A stretch of DNA of 64,000 nt from Bradyrhizobium cajani (GTDB lineage: Bacteria; Pseudomonadota; Alphaproteobacteria; Rhizobiales; Xanthobacteraceae), in contig NZ_WQNE01000020.1 of the NCBI RefSeq assembly GCF_009759665.1, positions 62,001 through 126,000 of the forward strand. The letters run 5' to 3'. Of the stretch, positions 41,687 to 51,563 are shown piece by piece. Both the position numbers and the translations under genes were made by a program. The first letter of the stretch is position 1. Each line of letters starts with the position of its first letter. A model generated the notes under the pieces. That model was not told where the DNA came from, made no database searches, and worked only from the letters and a program-made list of their open reading frames with translations.

Positions 41687-44600
41687 AGCAGGGCATGAAA
41701 TCTCCGGCCGAGCTGCTCGGGCCCGGTCGCGCGCTGACGCTTGCCAATGTCGCCGAGGGCGCCGAAGGCCTCGTCGTCTCCGATCTCGCCCGCGCCATCG
41801 CGGCGCGGCCGAAGAAACCCGCTGTCAGCCTTGCCGTCGTCTGCCGCGATGGCCCGCGGATGCAGCAGCTCGAACGCGCCCTGCGCTTCTTCGCGCCCGA
41901 TTTGCCGGTGCTGATCTTCCCGGCCTGGGATTGCCAGCCCTATGACCGCGTCTCGCCGCACGGCGGCGTCCTCGCCCAGCGCCTGACCACACTGGCGCGG
42001 CTGGCCTCGCTCACCGGCAGCGACAAGCCGTTGATCGTGCTGACGACCGTCAATGCCGTCGTGCAGCGCGTGCCCGCGCGTGAGCTCGTCGCGGCGCAGG
42101 CGCTGTCGGTCGCGCCCGGCAACGTGGTGCCGATGGACACCATCGTCGCCTGGCTCGAGCACAACGGCTACAACCGCTCCTCGACCGTGCGCGAGCCCGG
42201 CGAATACGCCGTCCGCGGCGGCATCCTCGATCTTTTTCCGGCCGGTCTCGACCAGCCGGTCCGTTTCGACTTCTTCGGTGACAGCCTGGAGTCGATCCGC
42301 TCCTTCGACGCCGAGACCCAGCGCACGCTGCTCGACATGCGCTCGCTCGACCTCGTGCCGATCTCGGAATTCCAGCTCGTCACCGACACCATCCGCCGTT
42401 TCCGCATGGGCTATGTCGCCGAGTTCGGCGCACCCGAGCGCGACGACGCGCTGTACGAGGCCGTCAGCGAGGGCCGCCGCCATCCCGGCATGGAGCACTG
42501 GCTGCCGCTGTTCCAGGACCGGATGGACACGCTGTTCGACTATCTGCAAGGCGCTAGCGTCGCGATCGAGCCGCAGGCCGAGGACGCCGTGCGCGAGCGC
42601 TTCAAGCAGATCCTCGATTACTACGAGGCCCGCCGCGACGCGATGGAGCATCCCGGCGGCGGCGCAATCTATAAGCCATTGCCGCCTGATCGCCTCTATC
42701 TGACCGAGGAGGAGTGGGGCAAGCGCCTCGGCGACATCCCGCTGGCGCGGCTGACGCCGTTTTCCGTGCCGACCGACGGTACCTCGGTCGTCGATGCCGG
42801 CGCGCGCAAGGGCCGCGATTTTGCGCCGGAGCGCAACGACACCACGGTCAACGTGTTCGAGTCCGTCGTCGCGCATGTGATGGCCTTGCACGCCCAGCGC
42901 AAGAAGGTCGTGATCGCGCTGTGGACCGAAGGTTCGCGCGACCGCATGACCTCGATGCTGCGCGACCACAAGCTGGCCCACACCACCAGCGTCAACAGCT
43001 GGCGGACCGTGCAGGCGACCCCGCGCAACGAGACCATGCTGGCCGTGCTCGGCCTCGAGAGCGGATTCGAGACCGACGAGATCGCGCTCATCAGCGAGCA
43101 GGACATTCTCGGCGACCGCCTGGTGCGGCCGCGCAAGGCGAGCCGCAAGCTCGACAATTTCATCTCGGAGGTGACGAGCCTCACGGCCGGCGACATCGTC
43201 GTCCACGTCGATCACGGTATCGGCCGCTTCATCGGCCTCCAGACCCTCGACGTCGCCGGCGCGCCGCATGATTGTCTCGAGCTGCATTATGCGGCCGAGA
43301 CGAAGCTGTTCCTCCCCGTCGAGAACATCGAGCTCTTGTCGCGCTACGGCTCCGACCAGACCACGGTCGAGCTCGACCGCCTCGGCGGCTCCGGCTGGCA
43401 GACGCGCAAGGCCAAGCTGAAGAACCGCATCCGCGAGATCGCGGGCGAGCTGATCAAGATCGCGGCCGCGCGCCATTTGCACGAGGCACCCAAGCTGCCT
43501 GTGCAGCAGGGCCTCTACGATGAGTTCTGCGCACGCTTCCCCTATGACGAGACCGAGGACCAGTTAGGGGCCATCGAATCCACCCTGAAGGACCTCGAGC
43601 TCGGCCGTCCCATGGATCGGCTGATCTGCGGCGACGTCGGCTTCGGCAAGACCGAGGTTGCGCTCCGCGCGGCTTTTGCCGTTGCGCTCGAAGGCAAGCA
43701 GGTTGCGGTCGTGGTGCCGACCACGCTGCTGGCGCGCCAGCACGCAAGAACCTTCGCCGAGCGCTTCAAGGGCTTTCCGGTGAACGTGGCGCAGGCTTCG
43801 CGCCTGATCGCGACCAAGGAGCTGAACCAGGTCAAGAAGGGCATTGCCGACGGTTCGGTCGATATCGTCGTCGGCACCCACGCGCTGCTCGGCAAGGCCA
43901 TCAAATTCCGCGATCTTGGCCTCGTCATCGTCGACGAGGAGCAACATTTCGGCGTCACGCACAAGGAGCGGCTGAAGGCGCTTCGTTCCGAGGTGCATGT
44001 GCTGACGCTGTCGGCGACGCCGATCCCGCGCACGCTGCAACTGGCACTGACCGGCGTCCGTGAGCTCTCGATCATCGCCTCGCCCCCGGTCGATCGGCTC
44101 GCGGTGCGCACCTTCGTCGCCCCGCACGACCCGCTGATGATCCGCGAGGCGCTGCTGCGCGAGCGCTATCGCGGCGGCCAGGCGTTCTACGTGGTGCCGC
44201 GCATCGACGACCTCGCCGAGGTCAAGGATTTCATCGACAAGAACGTGCCGGAGATGAAGGTCGCGGTCGCACACGGGCAGATGCCGCCGGCCGTGATCGA
44301 GGACATCATGACGGCGTTCTACGACGGCAAGTTCGACATCCTGCTGTCGACTACGATCGTGGAATCCGGCCTCGACATCCCCAACGCCAACACGCTGATC
44401 GTGCATCGCGCCGACATGTTCGGCCTGGCGCAGCTCTATCAGCTCCGCGGCCGCGTCGGCCGCTCCAAGCTGCGGGCCTACGCGCTGTTCACGCTGCCGG
44501 CGCAGCAGAAGATCACGGCGCAGGCGGAGCGCCGGCTCACCGTGCTGCAATCGCTGGAGACGCTGGGCGCAGGCTTCCAGCTCGCCTCGCACGACCTCGA

Positions 44601-45201
44601 CATCCGTGGCGCCGGCAATCTGCTCGGCGAGGAGCAGTCCGGGCATATCAAGGAGGTTGGCTTCGAGCTCTACCAGTCGATGCTGGAGGAGGCGATCGTC
44701 AATCTCAAGGCCGGCGTCTCCGAGCCCGCCGCCGACCGCTGGTCGCCGTCGATCACCATCGGCATGCCCGTGCTCATTCCGGAGGATTACGTCAGCGACC
44801 TCTCGGTGCGGCTGTCGCTGTACCGGCGTCTGGCCGACCTCGACACCGAGGAGGAGATCGAGAATTTCGGCGCCGAGATGCGCGACCGGTTCGGCGTGCT
44901 GCCCGACGAGGTCCGCTATCTGTTCAAGGTCGCCGCGATCAAGGCGTTCTGCCGCCGGGCCAATGTCGAGAAGATCGATGCCGGCCCGAAGGGCGCCGTC
45001 ATCGTCTTCCGCGACAATTCCTTCGCCTATCCCGATCGCCTGGTGACGTTCATCCGCAGCTACGGCCAAGCCGCCAAGGTGCGGCCCGACATGAAGGTGG
45101 TGTTCCTCCAGGATTGGGAAACGCCGGAAGAGCGGCTTGTCGGCACCACCGAGATCATGCGCCAGCTGGCGCAGCTCGCGGAGAGCAAGAAGGCGGCGTA
45201 G
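41683..45201 (+). CDS. mfd: transcription-repair coupling factor Mfd
   Basis: 1172 residues. UvrB-like N-terminal homology module; RNA-polymerase-interacting domain near VTSLTAGDIVVHVDHGIGRF and LELHYAAETKLFLPVENIEL; translocase with Walker A LICGDVGFGKTEVALRAAF near residue 650, DEEQ box, LSATPIPRTL and QLRGRVGRSKLRAY; C-terminal TRCF domain (LPDEVRYLFKVAAIKAFCRR). It displaces stalled RNA polymerase and recruits UvrA. Followed by a strong terminator. Confidence 0.97.
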   Translation: MKQGMKSPAELLGPGRALTLANVAEGAEGLVVSDLARAIAARPKKPAVSLAVVCRDGPRMQQLERALRFFAPDLPVLIFPAWDCQPYDRVSPHGGVLAQRLTTLARLASLTGSDKPLIVLTTVNAVVQRVPARELVAAQALSVAPGNVVPMDTIVAWLEHNGYNRSSTVREPGEYAVRGGILDLFPAGLDQPVRFDFFGDSLESIRSFDAETQRTLLDMRSLDLVPISEFQLVTDTIRRFRMGYVAEFGAPERDDALYEAVSEGRRHPGMEHWLPLFQDRMDTLFDYLQGASVAIEPQAEDAVRERFKQILDYYEARRDAMEHPGGGAIYKPLPPDRLYLTEEEWGKRLGDIPLARLTPFSVPTDGTSVVDAGARKGRDFAPERNDTTVNVFESVVAHVMALHAQRKKVVIALWTEGSRDRMTSMLRDHKLAHTTSVNSWRTVQATPRNETMLAVLGLESGFETDEIALISEQDILGDRLVRPRKASRKLDNFISEVTSLTAGDIVVHVDHGIGRFIGLQTLDVAGAPHDCLELHYAAETKLFLPVENIELLSRYGSDQTTVELDRLGGSGWQTRKAKLKNRIREIAGELIKIAAARHLHEAPKLPVQQGLYDEFCARFPYDETEDQLGAIESTLKDLELGRPMDRLICGDVGFGKTEVALRAAFAVALEGKQVAVVVPTTLLARQHARTFAERFKGFPVNVAQASRLIATKELNQVKKGIADGSVDIVVGTHALLGKAIKFRDLGLVIVDEEQHFGVTHKERLKALRSEVHVLTLSATPIPRTLQLALTGVRELSIIASPPVDRLAVRTFVAPHDPLMIREALLRERYRGGQAFYVVPRIDDLAEVKDFIDKNVPEMKVAVAHGQMPPAVIEDIMTAFYDGKFDILLSTTIVESGLDIPNANTLIVHRADMFGLAQLYQLRGRVGRSKLRAYALFTLPAQQKITAQAERRLTVLQSLETLGAGFQLASHDLDIRGAGNLLGEEQSGHIKEVGFELYQSMLEEAIVNLKAGVSEPAADRWSPSITIGMPVLIPEDYVSDLSVRLSLYRRLADLDTEEEIENFGAEMRDRFGVLPDEVRYLFKVAAIKAFCRRANVEKIDAGPKGAVIVFRDNSFAYPDRLVTFIRSYGQAAKVRPDMKVVFLQDWETPEERLVGTTEIMRQLAQLAESKKAA

Positions 45202-45344
45202 GGGCTATCGTGGATCTGAAAACAGCGGCATATGGCCACTTGCGCAATGATCGAACGACAGCCATGTTCGGTTGATCGAATTTCGGCTGAACGACCCGGC
45301 TTCGCCGTTGATGGCGCGCCTGACTGACGATCCCGATTCGTGCG

Positions 45345-45376
45345 AACCGCGACTGGTTTACCGGTCGCGGTTTTTT
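45345..45376 (+). terminator. rho-independent terminator after mfd
   Basis: AACCGCGAC (45,345-45,353) pairs with GTCGCGGTT (45,364-45,372) across a 10-nt loop and runs into TTTTTT. It separates mfd from the desaturase gene. The preceding 140 bp hold no gene. Confidence 0.85.
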
Positions 45377-45426
45377 CATACCACTAGCGGGGCAGCCCGC
45401 CCATTGAAACAACTGAGGTCGCGAGC

Positions 45427-46623
45427 GTGTCTATCAATATCGGTTCAGGCCCGGAAAACGACGCCGAGCACGACGACGTCATGTATCCGCAGGTCCTGCC
45501 GTTCGTGTTTGTCCACGCAGGATGCGTCGCGGCGATCTGGTCGGGCATATCGTGGCAGGCAGCTGCCATTTGCGCGGTTCTGTATTGGTTGCGCATGTTT
45601 GGAATCACGGCCGGATATCATCGGTACTTCTCGCATCGGGCCTACGCGACCAGCCGGGTGTTTCAATTCATCCTGGCTTTCCTTGCCCAGAGCAGCGCTC
45701 AGAAAAGCGTGCTCTGGTGGGCTGCCAAACATCGCCATCATCATCTTCACTCGGATACGGCGCAGGATGTGCATTCGCCGCGGCACAAGGGTTTCCTCTA
45801 CAGTCATGTCGGCTGGATCTTCTACCGGCAGCACGATGCAACCGACCTCGTGAAGGTCGCCGATCTGGCGTCGTATCCCGAGTTGATGTGGCTGCACAAA
45901 TTCGAGCTTCTGCCGGCATTCGTGCTCGCTTGTCTCTGCTTCCTCATCGCCGGATGGTCGGGACTCGTGGTCGGATTCCTCTGGAGCACCGTGCTCGTGT
46001 ATCACGCCACGTTCTGCATCAACTCCCTCGCACATGTTCACGGCCGCAGGCGGTATGTGACCGGAGACGACTCCCGCAACAACTGGCTGCTCGCCTTCTT
46101 CACGATGGGTGAGGGATGGCACAACAATCACCACGCCTATCAGGCCAGCGCTCGGCAGGGCTTCTACTGGTACGAGATCGATCTGACCTATTATGTCCTG
46201 GTGGCCTTGTCCTGGCTCGGGATTGTCCGGGATTTGAAAACGCCGCCCAGGCTGGTCCTGCGCAACGAGCACCGGTTAGGATCGCGCGTGGTCAAGCAAG
46301 CGGCCGAGCAGCTCGCGGCCCGATTCAATCCCGAACACATCGCGCATGCGATCAGGACGTCGATCCACGAGACCGAATTGTCGGTGCGGGACGCGATCAC
46401 CCTGTTGCAGCACCGTGCCGATCTGCGTCTGGCCAGCATGCCGACGCGCGAGCAGTTGCTGGCTGAAGCGCAGCGCATGTTCGCGAAGACGATGTCCCTC
46501 GACGACATCGTCGACCGTGCCTACGAGCTCCTGAACGACTCCGTCGGCTTCCTCCTGGCCGCGCCTGCTCCCGCTCTGGCGACCAGCGCGCAACCGGGGA
46601 CGAATGGTGGCAGCCAGCGCTGA
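45427..46623 (+). CDS. membrane fatty-acid/acyl-CoA desaturase
   Basis: 398 residues from GTG 45,427 (GAGG upstream). The three histidine boxes of the stearoyl-CoA desaturase class are present: HRYFSHR near residue 63, HRHHH near 101 and WHNNHHAY near 231, separated by two pairs of transmembrane helices. They bind the di-iron centre that introduces a cis double bond. A ~100-residue C-terminal extension with helices (EQLAARFNPEHIAHAIRTS; REQLLAEAQRMFAKTMSLDD) follows the usual core. A terminator upstream means it has its own promoter. Confidence 0.92.
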   Translation: MSINIGSGPENDAEHDDVMYPQVLPFVFVHAGCVAAIWSGISWQAAAICAVLYWLRMFGITAGYHRYFSHRAYATSRVFQFILAFLAQSSAQKSVLWWAAKHRHHHLHSDTAQDVHSPRHKGFLYSHVGWIFYRQHDATDLVKVADLASYPELMWLHKFELLPAFVLACLCFLIAGWSGLVVGFLWSTVLVYHATFCINSLAHVHGRRRYVTGDDSRNNWLLAFFTMGEGWHNNHHAYQASARQGFYWYEIDLTYYVLVALSWLGIVRDLKTPPRLVLRNEHRLGSRVVKQAAEQLAARFNPEHIAHAIRTSIHETELSVRDAITLLQHRADLRLASMPTREQLLAEAQRMFAKTMSLDDIVDRAYELLNDSVGFLLAAPAPALATSAQPGTNGGSQR

Positions 46624-46629
46624 CGGAGA

Positions 46630-47853
46630 CTAAGACGCCGCGCGTGACGCGTCCGCCGACAGCCGCGCCAGCAGCGACCGCGCCGTATCCGATGGCGACA
46701 GCGAATCCACGCTGACCACGGGATCGCTGCGCATCTCGTGCTTGCCGTTCGAGGTATGCCGCATCACCGCCGAGAGGCGGCGGGCGATCATGTGCGCGGT
46801 GCGGAAATCCGTCTCCGCGAACACGACGATGACCGAGCCGTCTTTCTGTGCCGCGCCAAAATCCATCTGCCGCATCAGGCGGCTCAGGATGCGTGCGGCG
46901 TCGAGCTGGGCGCGGGAATTGCCGGGGTCGAACGCGAAGCGGGCAACGGAAAGGCCGCCGCCGCGGGCGAGCGTCTGCTCGACCGCCTTGGCGAAATCGC
47001 GCGCGAAAGCTTCCACGGTGAGCAGGCCGCTGCGCGGATCGAGCCAGCCGCCGGCATCGATCGAGCGCAGCGTGCGGCTCAGTTGCGCTTCCATGGCGTG
47101 CTGGCGGATCAGGGGCAACGCGTTGGCTGCGACTTTCGCCGGCTCGCCCGGGATCAACTCGAGATTGGGCAGGTCGTAGGTCTGCGTCAACTGATGCGCG
47201 GTGACGACCACGGGCAGGCTACGGAATCGGGTGTCCTCGGCCAGCACCGTCAGGAAGGCATCGGTGACGCGGGCCGTAAAACCCTCGGCGAGCACGACGC
47301 CATCGAGGTCGCGGGAGTTGAGATGTTTTGCCGCGGCCTCGATCGAGAGCGCGCCGACCACGCCGACGCGTTCGCCGAGCGCGACGGAGAGCGCAGGATA
47401 GGCTGCGCCGCGGCCGATCAGGAGCACGGTGGCATCGCGGACCGGATCGGACTCGGGCAGCGAGACCTTCACCTCCGGCAGCCGGCGCAGCACCGTGGCG
47501 TGCAGGGTGCGCACGCGCAGCGCGGCGCGCAGCCGCGCGATCAGGCGGTCCGGATTGCCGCCACGCGACGAAAAGGGCAGGGCATTGGGGGGAAGTATGC
47601 CCGGCGCATCCAGCGCAACGAAGGGCAGATAGGGCAGCTGGTCGGCGATCTTCCGCGCAAAGGGCGCGATATGCGGCTCATGCCCACCGGACATCGCGGC
47701 GAGGACCGCGGCGGGCTGCACCTGCTCGACCGCGCGCGCCGCGCTGGCCCAGTCGGTGTCGACCACGGGAAAGAGCCGGGCCTCGTCCAGCGCCGCAACG
47801 AAAGCCGGCCGTTCGGCATTGGACACAAACAGGATCGGGCCCGCCTGGGACAT
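46630..47853 (-). CDS. degenerate GGDEF-like protein with receiver-like modules
   Basis: 407 residues from ATG 47,853. Two alpha/beta segments resemble pseudo-receiver domains (GPILFVSNAERPAFVAALDE...; DATVLLIGRGAAYPALSVAL..., LDGVVLAEGFTARVTDAFLT); the C-terminal ~150 residues follow a GGDEF scaffold (GWLDPRSGLLTVEAFARDFA, ILSRLMRQMDFGA). At the place of the GGDEF signature it reads AQKDGSVIVVF, so it should not make cyclic-di-GMP. It is probably a non-catalytic signalling scaffold. No neighbour hints at the pathway. Confidence 0.65.
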   Translation of the reverse strand: MSQAGPILFVSNAERPAFVAALDEARLFPVVDTDWASAARAVEQVQPAAVLAAMSGGHEPHIAPFARKIADQLPYLPFVALDAPGILPPNALPFSSRGGNPDRLIARLRAALRVRTLHATVLRRLPEVKVSLPESDPVRDATVLLIGRGAAYPALSVALGERVGVVGALSIEAAAKHLNSRDLDGVVLAEGFTARVTDAFLTVLAEDTRFRSLPVVVTAHQLTQTYDLPNLELIPGEPAKVAANALPLIRQHAMEAQLSRTLRSIDAGGWLDPRSGLLTVEAFARDFAKAVEQTLARGGGLSVARFAFDPGNSRAQLDAARILSRLMRQMDFGAAQKDGSVIVVFAETDFRTAHMIARRLSAVMRHTSNGKHEMRSDPVVSVDSLSPSDTARSLLARLSADASRAAS

Positions 47854-47938
47854 CGAGAAACTCTGATCACGCAATGACTGCTGCGCAATCTAGTTTGGCT
47901 GCCTTAATGCAGCGTCAACGCAAGCGTTGAAACTGTGC

Positions 47939-49441
47939 TCAAACCGGGCCGGAGCGGTCGCGAAAAGCCTCGACCATCAGAGGGTTAAGCCCGAGTTCGC
48001 TGAGTGCCTCGCGGGCGCGGGCATTGTCCTGGGCGCGTCCGGCCAGCCGGTGGCCGGAGAGGCGGTCGGGCAGCGCGGTGAGCAGCGCGCCCTGGCCAAG
48101 CCGGCGTGCCCATTCCTGGAGGTCGTTGGACAGGAAGCGGTAGCCGCCGACGGCCATGATGCCGGACGGCGGGGCGGTGATGCAGATCGCGCCGCTCGGA
48201 CGGTCGAGCCGCGCCGCATAGCCGGTGTCGACATAGTCGCGCGGCGGCTGCGCCGTCAGCGTCTCGCCGACCGGCTGCGGCGGAGCGTAGGCCGCGATCG
48301 GCACCATCGGGCCGCGCAGGCCCAGCGTGCCCTTCGGCGTCAGCAGGATCTCGCCTGCGATCGACGAGCCGGACTGTTCGCGCGGGGCGCCGTGCGGGCC
48401 GGGCATCACGGCCACCGGCATGCCGTCCTCGCCGCGACGGGCGCCGAACAATCCGGCCTCGCCGAACAGATAGACGTCGGTCAGCGGCGCATGCGGCGCG
48501 ATCCAGGCATCGCTCGCCGCCACCTGCTCGGGCGCGCGCCACAGGCCGATGACGTTGCGCAAGGTCGGCATCCGCGCCGCCAGATCGGCATCGCCGAGCC
48601 GCAGCGCGAGCTGGGCGGGCGCGATCAGCACCTCGCAGTCCTGCTCGTTGATCTGCTGCTCCAGCACATCGTTCTCGAAGGGATGATGCAGCGCCAGCGT
48701 ACCGCCCGACAGCAGCCACACCGCCAGCGATGAGGCGAGCCCCGCGAACGACATCGGTGTGAACGCCGCCATCAACGTCGCGCCCTGCTTGACGTCGGCT
48801 TCGAGCGACATCGCAAGGCCGCCGGCAATCAGGCTGAAATGCGGGCGCGGCACCGGGCGAAAGCCTTCCGCGGTGACGTCGAAGGAGATCATCGCCGCCT
48901 TGCGGCCGTCCTGGATCACGGCGCGCGTGGTGCCGGGCGGACGGGCCAGGACGTCGTCGAGCGAGGCCATGCCTTCGGGCAGGTCGGTGCCGAAGCCGCA
49001 GACGTGACGGATCGAGAAGGCCTCGGCCGCGGCGTGCATCGCAAGGTCGGAATAATTGACGCCGTCGACCCTGCTCATGGTGACGATGGCACGCGCCGCG
49101 GTGCGGTTGAGTGCGGCGGTCAGTTCCGCATGGCGCCAGAGCAGCGGCAGCACGGCGACGACGAGGCCGGCGCGGTGGGCGGCGAGCACGGTCAGCACGA
49201 ACTCGACGGTGTTCGGCAGCTGGATCGCGATGACGGAATTGGCCGGCAGGCCCGATTCGACGAAATGCGCCGACAGCGCCTCGATGGCGGTATCGGCCTC
49301 GGCATAGGTCATCTGCCGCGGTTGATGGCCGGTCACGCGGGCCTTGTTGAGAGGATCGAGCAGGGCGGGGGCGTGCGGCTGCCGCATCAGCGTGCGCTGA
49401 AACAGCGTGTCGAGCGTCGGCGATACGGCTGGCTGGTTCAC
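47939..49441 (-). CDS. degenerate AMP-binding (acyl-adenylate-forming) family protein
   Basis: 500 residues with the overall ANL fold: MTYAEADTAIEALSAHFV, VIAIQLPNTVEFVLTVLAAHRAGLVVAVL near the N terminus, and late elements such as DTGYAARLDRPSGAICITAPPSG. The P-loop normally reading SGTTG-x-PKG is replaced by SFDVTAEGFRPVPR, and the YG-x-TE motif by FGEAGLFG. Catalytic activity is therefore doubtful, although the length and fold are kept. It follows a YejA-like gene on the same strand (4-bp gap), suggesting one operon. Confidence 0.75.
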   Translation of the reverse strand: MNQPAVSPTLDTLFQRTLMRQPHAPALLDPLNKARVTGHQPRQMTYAEADTAIEALSAHFVESGLPANSVIAIQLPNTVEFVLTVLAAHRAGLVVAVLPLLWRHAELTAALNRTAARAIVTMSRVDGVNYSDLAMHAAAEAFSIRHVCGFGTDLPEGMASLDDVLARPPGTTRAVIQDGRKAAMISFDVTAEGFRPVPRPHFSLIAGGLAMSLEADVKQGATLMAAFTPMSFAGLASSLAVWLLSGGTLALHHPFENDVLEQQINEQDCEVLIAPAQLALRLGDADLAARMPTLRNVIGLWRAPEQVAASDAWIAPHAPLTDVYLFGEAGLFGARRGEDGMPVAVMPGPHGAPREQSGSSIAGEILLTPKGTLGLRGPMVPIAAYAPPQPVGETLTAQPPRDYVDTGYAARLDRPSGAICITAPPSGIMAVGGYRFLSNDLQEWARRLGQGALLTALPDRLSGHRLAGRAQDNARAREALSELGLNPLMVEAFRDRSGPV

Positions 49442-49445
49442 GGCG

Positions 49446-51302
49446 TCACTTTGCTTGCGTGGCTTGCGGCTGCCCCTTCGACCACCAGGTCTCCGGCAGG
49501 TAGCCGGACAGCGCGGTGGCCTTCGGCCGTTCTATCCGATTCCAGCGTGCGATCCATTGCTCGGATACGTTAAACAGGGGGATTGTGTAGAAGCCCGCGA
49601 TCAGCGCCCGGTCGAGCGCGCGCACCGCCGACACGAAGTCCGTATGTCCACGGGCCTCCAGCAAAGCCGCGATCATCGCATCGACCGCGGGATCCCTGGC
49701 GCCCATGTAGTTGCGGGTGCCCGGATTGTCGGCGGCGGCGCTGCCCCAGTAGAAATATTGCTCGTTGCCGGGCGACAGCGACTGGTCCCAGCGGTTCTGG
49801 ATCATGTCGAACTCGTAGCCGAGGCGGCGCTGGTCGAACTGCACGGGATCGACCGCCCGCACGGTCGGCTCGATGCCGGCGCGCTTGAGGTCGCGCTGGA
49901 ACGCGAGCGCGATGCGCTCCTGGTCGCGGGTCGTGACCAGCATCTCGAAGGTGAAGGGCGCCTTGGTCGCGCGGTTGCGCAGCACGGTGCCATCGAGATC
50001 ATAGCCGGCCTCCGACAGGAGCTTGAGCGCGGCGCGCAGCGTGGTGCGGTCGCGTCCTGAGCCGTCGGTCACCGGCAGGCGGTAGCTGCCATCCATGACG
50101 TCAGGCGGAATCTGCGCGGCAAAGGATTTCAGCAGCTCGCGCTCGCGCACATCCGCAGGGCGGCCATAGGCCGACAGCTCCGAGCCGGCGAAATAGCCGG
50201 CGACGCGCGAATAGAGATTGAAGAAGTAGTTGCGGTTGACCAGCTCGAAGTCGAACAGCAGCGTCAGCGCCTTGCGCACGCGGATGTCGGCGAAGATCGG
50301 ACGGCGGGTGTTGAACACCAGGAATTCGGAAGGTTGCGGCACGCCGGGCTTGATGGTGTCGCGGATCACCTCACCGCTTATCGCGGCCGGAAAGTCGTAG
50401 CCGTCGTGCCAGCGCAGCGGCTCGTGCTCGACGCGGAAATCATAGAGGCCGCGCTTGAAGGCTTCGAACTGGCCGTTGGCCTCGCGAAAATAGTCGAGCC
50501 TGATCTCGTCGAAATTGTAGAGCCCGCGATTGATCGCGAGGTCGCGGCCCCAATAATCGGGATCGCGCGTCAGGATCACGCTGGCCCCGGGCTTCACCGC
50601 CGTGACGCGATATGGGCCGGAGCCGACCGGGCCTGTCAGCGTCGTCTCCTCGAAGGTCGCAACGTCGACCGCGTGCTTTGGCAGGATCGGCATCAGGCCG
50701 AGGATCAGCGGCAGTTCGCGGTCGTTGGCGCCGGCAAGGTCGAAGCGGACGGTGAGGGGATCGGGCGCCTCGGCCCTGGCGACCTTGGCGTAATACTGCC
50801 GGAGATTGGGGCGGCCGTGGTCGCGCAGGAGCTGCCAGGAGAACAGCACGTCCTCGGCCCGCACGGGCTTGCCGTCGGAGAAACGGGCGCGGGGATCGAG
50901 GCGGAAGGTGACATAGCTCCGCGCGTCGTCGGTTTCGACCGTTCTGGCGAGCAGGCCATAGAGCGTGAACGGCTCGTCCTGGCCGCGTGCGAGCAGGCTC
51001 TCGACCACGTAGCTCCGCATCGGCTGCACGGCCAGTCCCTTGACGATGAAGGGATTGAGGCTGTCGAAGGTGCCGAGAATGCCCCAGGTCAGCCGGCCGC
51101 CCTTGGGCGCGTCGGGATTAGCGTAGGGCATGTGGGTGAAACCGGCGGGCATCGCCGGCTTGCCGTGCATGGCGATCGCGTGGGCCTCCTCGGCGCGCGC
51201 GCCGGCCACCGACAGACCGGCGATGAGGGCAAGGGTGAGGATAAGGGCGAGGATGCAAAGGCGAATGCCGGGGCCCTCGAAAAGGCGCGGGAACATGAAC
51301 AT
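49446..51302 (-). CDS. family 5 extracellular solute-binding protein, YejA-like
   Basis: About 618 residues from ATG 51,302; the frame extends 15 codons further. The signal peptide contains LCILALILTLALIAGLSVAGARA. The mature start AIAMHGKPAMPAGFTHMPYANPDAPKGGRL is typical of YejA/oligopeptide-binding proteins, as are FSDGKPVRAEDVLFSWQLLRDHG and the C-terminal KSLAQ-like region. It binds oligopeptides in the periplasm for an ABC importer, but no permease or ATPase genes are adjacent. Overlap-close to the AMP-binding-like gene. Confidence 0.88.
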   Translation of the reverse strand: MFMFPRLFEGPGIRLCILALILTLALIAGLSVAGARAEEAHAIAMHGKPAMPAGFTHMPYANPDAPKGGRLTWGILGTFDSLNPFIVKGLAVQPMRSYVVESLLARGQDEPFTLYGLLARTVETDDARSYVTFRLDPRARFSDGKPVRAEDVLFSWQLLRDHGRPNLRQYYAKVARAEAPDPLTVRFDLAGANDRELPLILGLMPILPKHAVDVATFEETTLTGPVGSGPYRVTAVKPGASVILTRDPDYWGRDLAINRGLYNFDEIRLDYFREANGQFEAFKRGLYDFRVEHEPLRWHDGYDFPAAISGEVIRDTIKPGVPQPSEFLVFNTRRPIFADIRVRKALTLLFDFELVNRNYFFNLYSRVAGYFAGSELSAYGRPADVRERELLKSFAAQIPPDVMDGSYRLPVTDGSGRDRTTLRAALKLLSEAGYDLDGTVLRNRATKAPFTFEMLVTTRDQERIALAFQRDLKRAGIEPTVRAVDPVQFDQRRLGYEFDMIQNRWDQSLSPGNEQYFYWGSAAADNPGTRNYMGARDPAVDAMIAALLEARGHTDFVSAVRALDRALIAGFYTIPLFNVSEQWIARWNRIERPKATALSGYLPETWWSKGQPQATQAK

Positions 51303-51563
51303 CGGCACACGTTGATTCGAGGACCGGCTAGCCTTGAATCCTATCACAGGGATTTTCCCCGGGCGCAGGGCCCAATGTGGTCAAAGATGGTTGTCGGCAT
51401 TGATCTTTTCGTCGGCCACGTTAAGAAGGCGGGCAATCGCGCAAGAGCGTCGAGCCCGTCACTTATCCGCCTCAATTGACGGGGAGAGAGCCGCGCCCAA
51501 CGCGGCCAGGTTCGGCGCTTCGGAGCGGTTCGGGCACTTCCCGTTCAGAAAGGGTTTTCCGCA

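Noticed and set aside
49446..49950. Possible peptide-transporter operon around the YejA-like gene
   Set aside because: No permease or ATPase gene lies on either side; the downstream partner is the AMP-binding-like gene.
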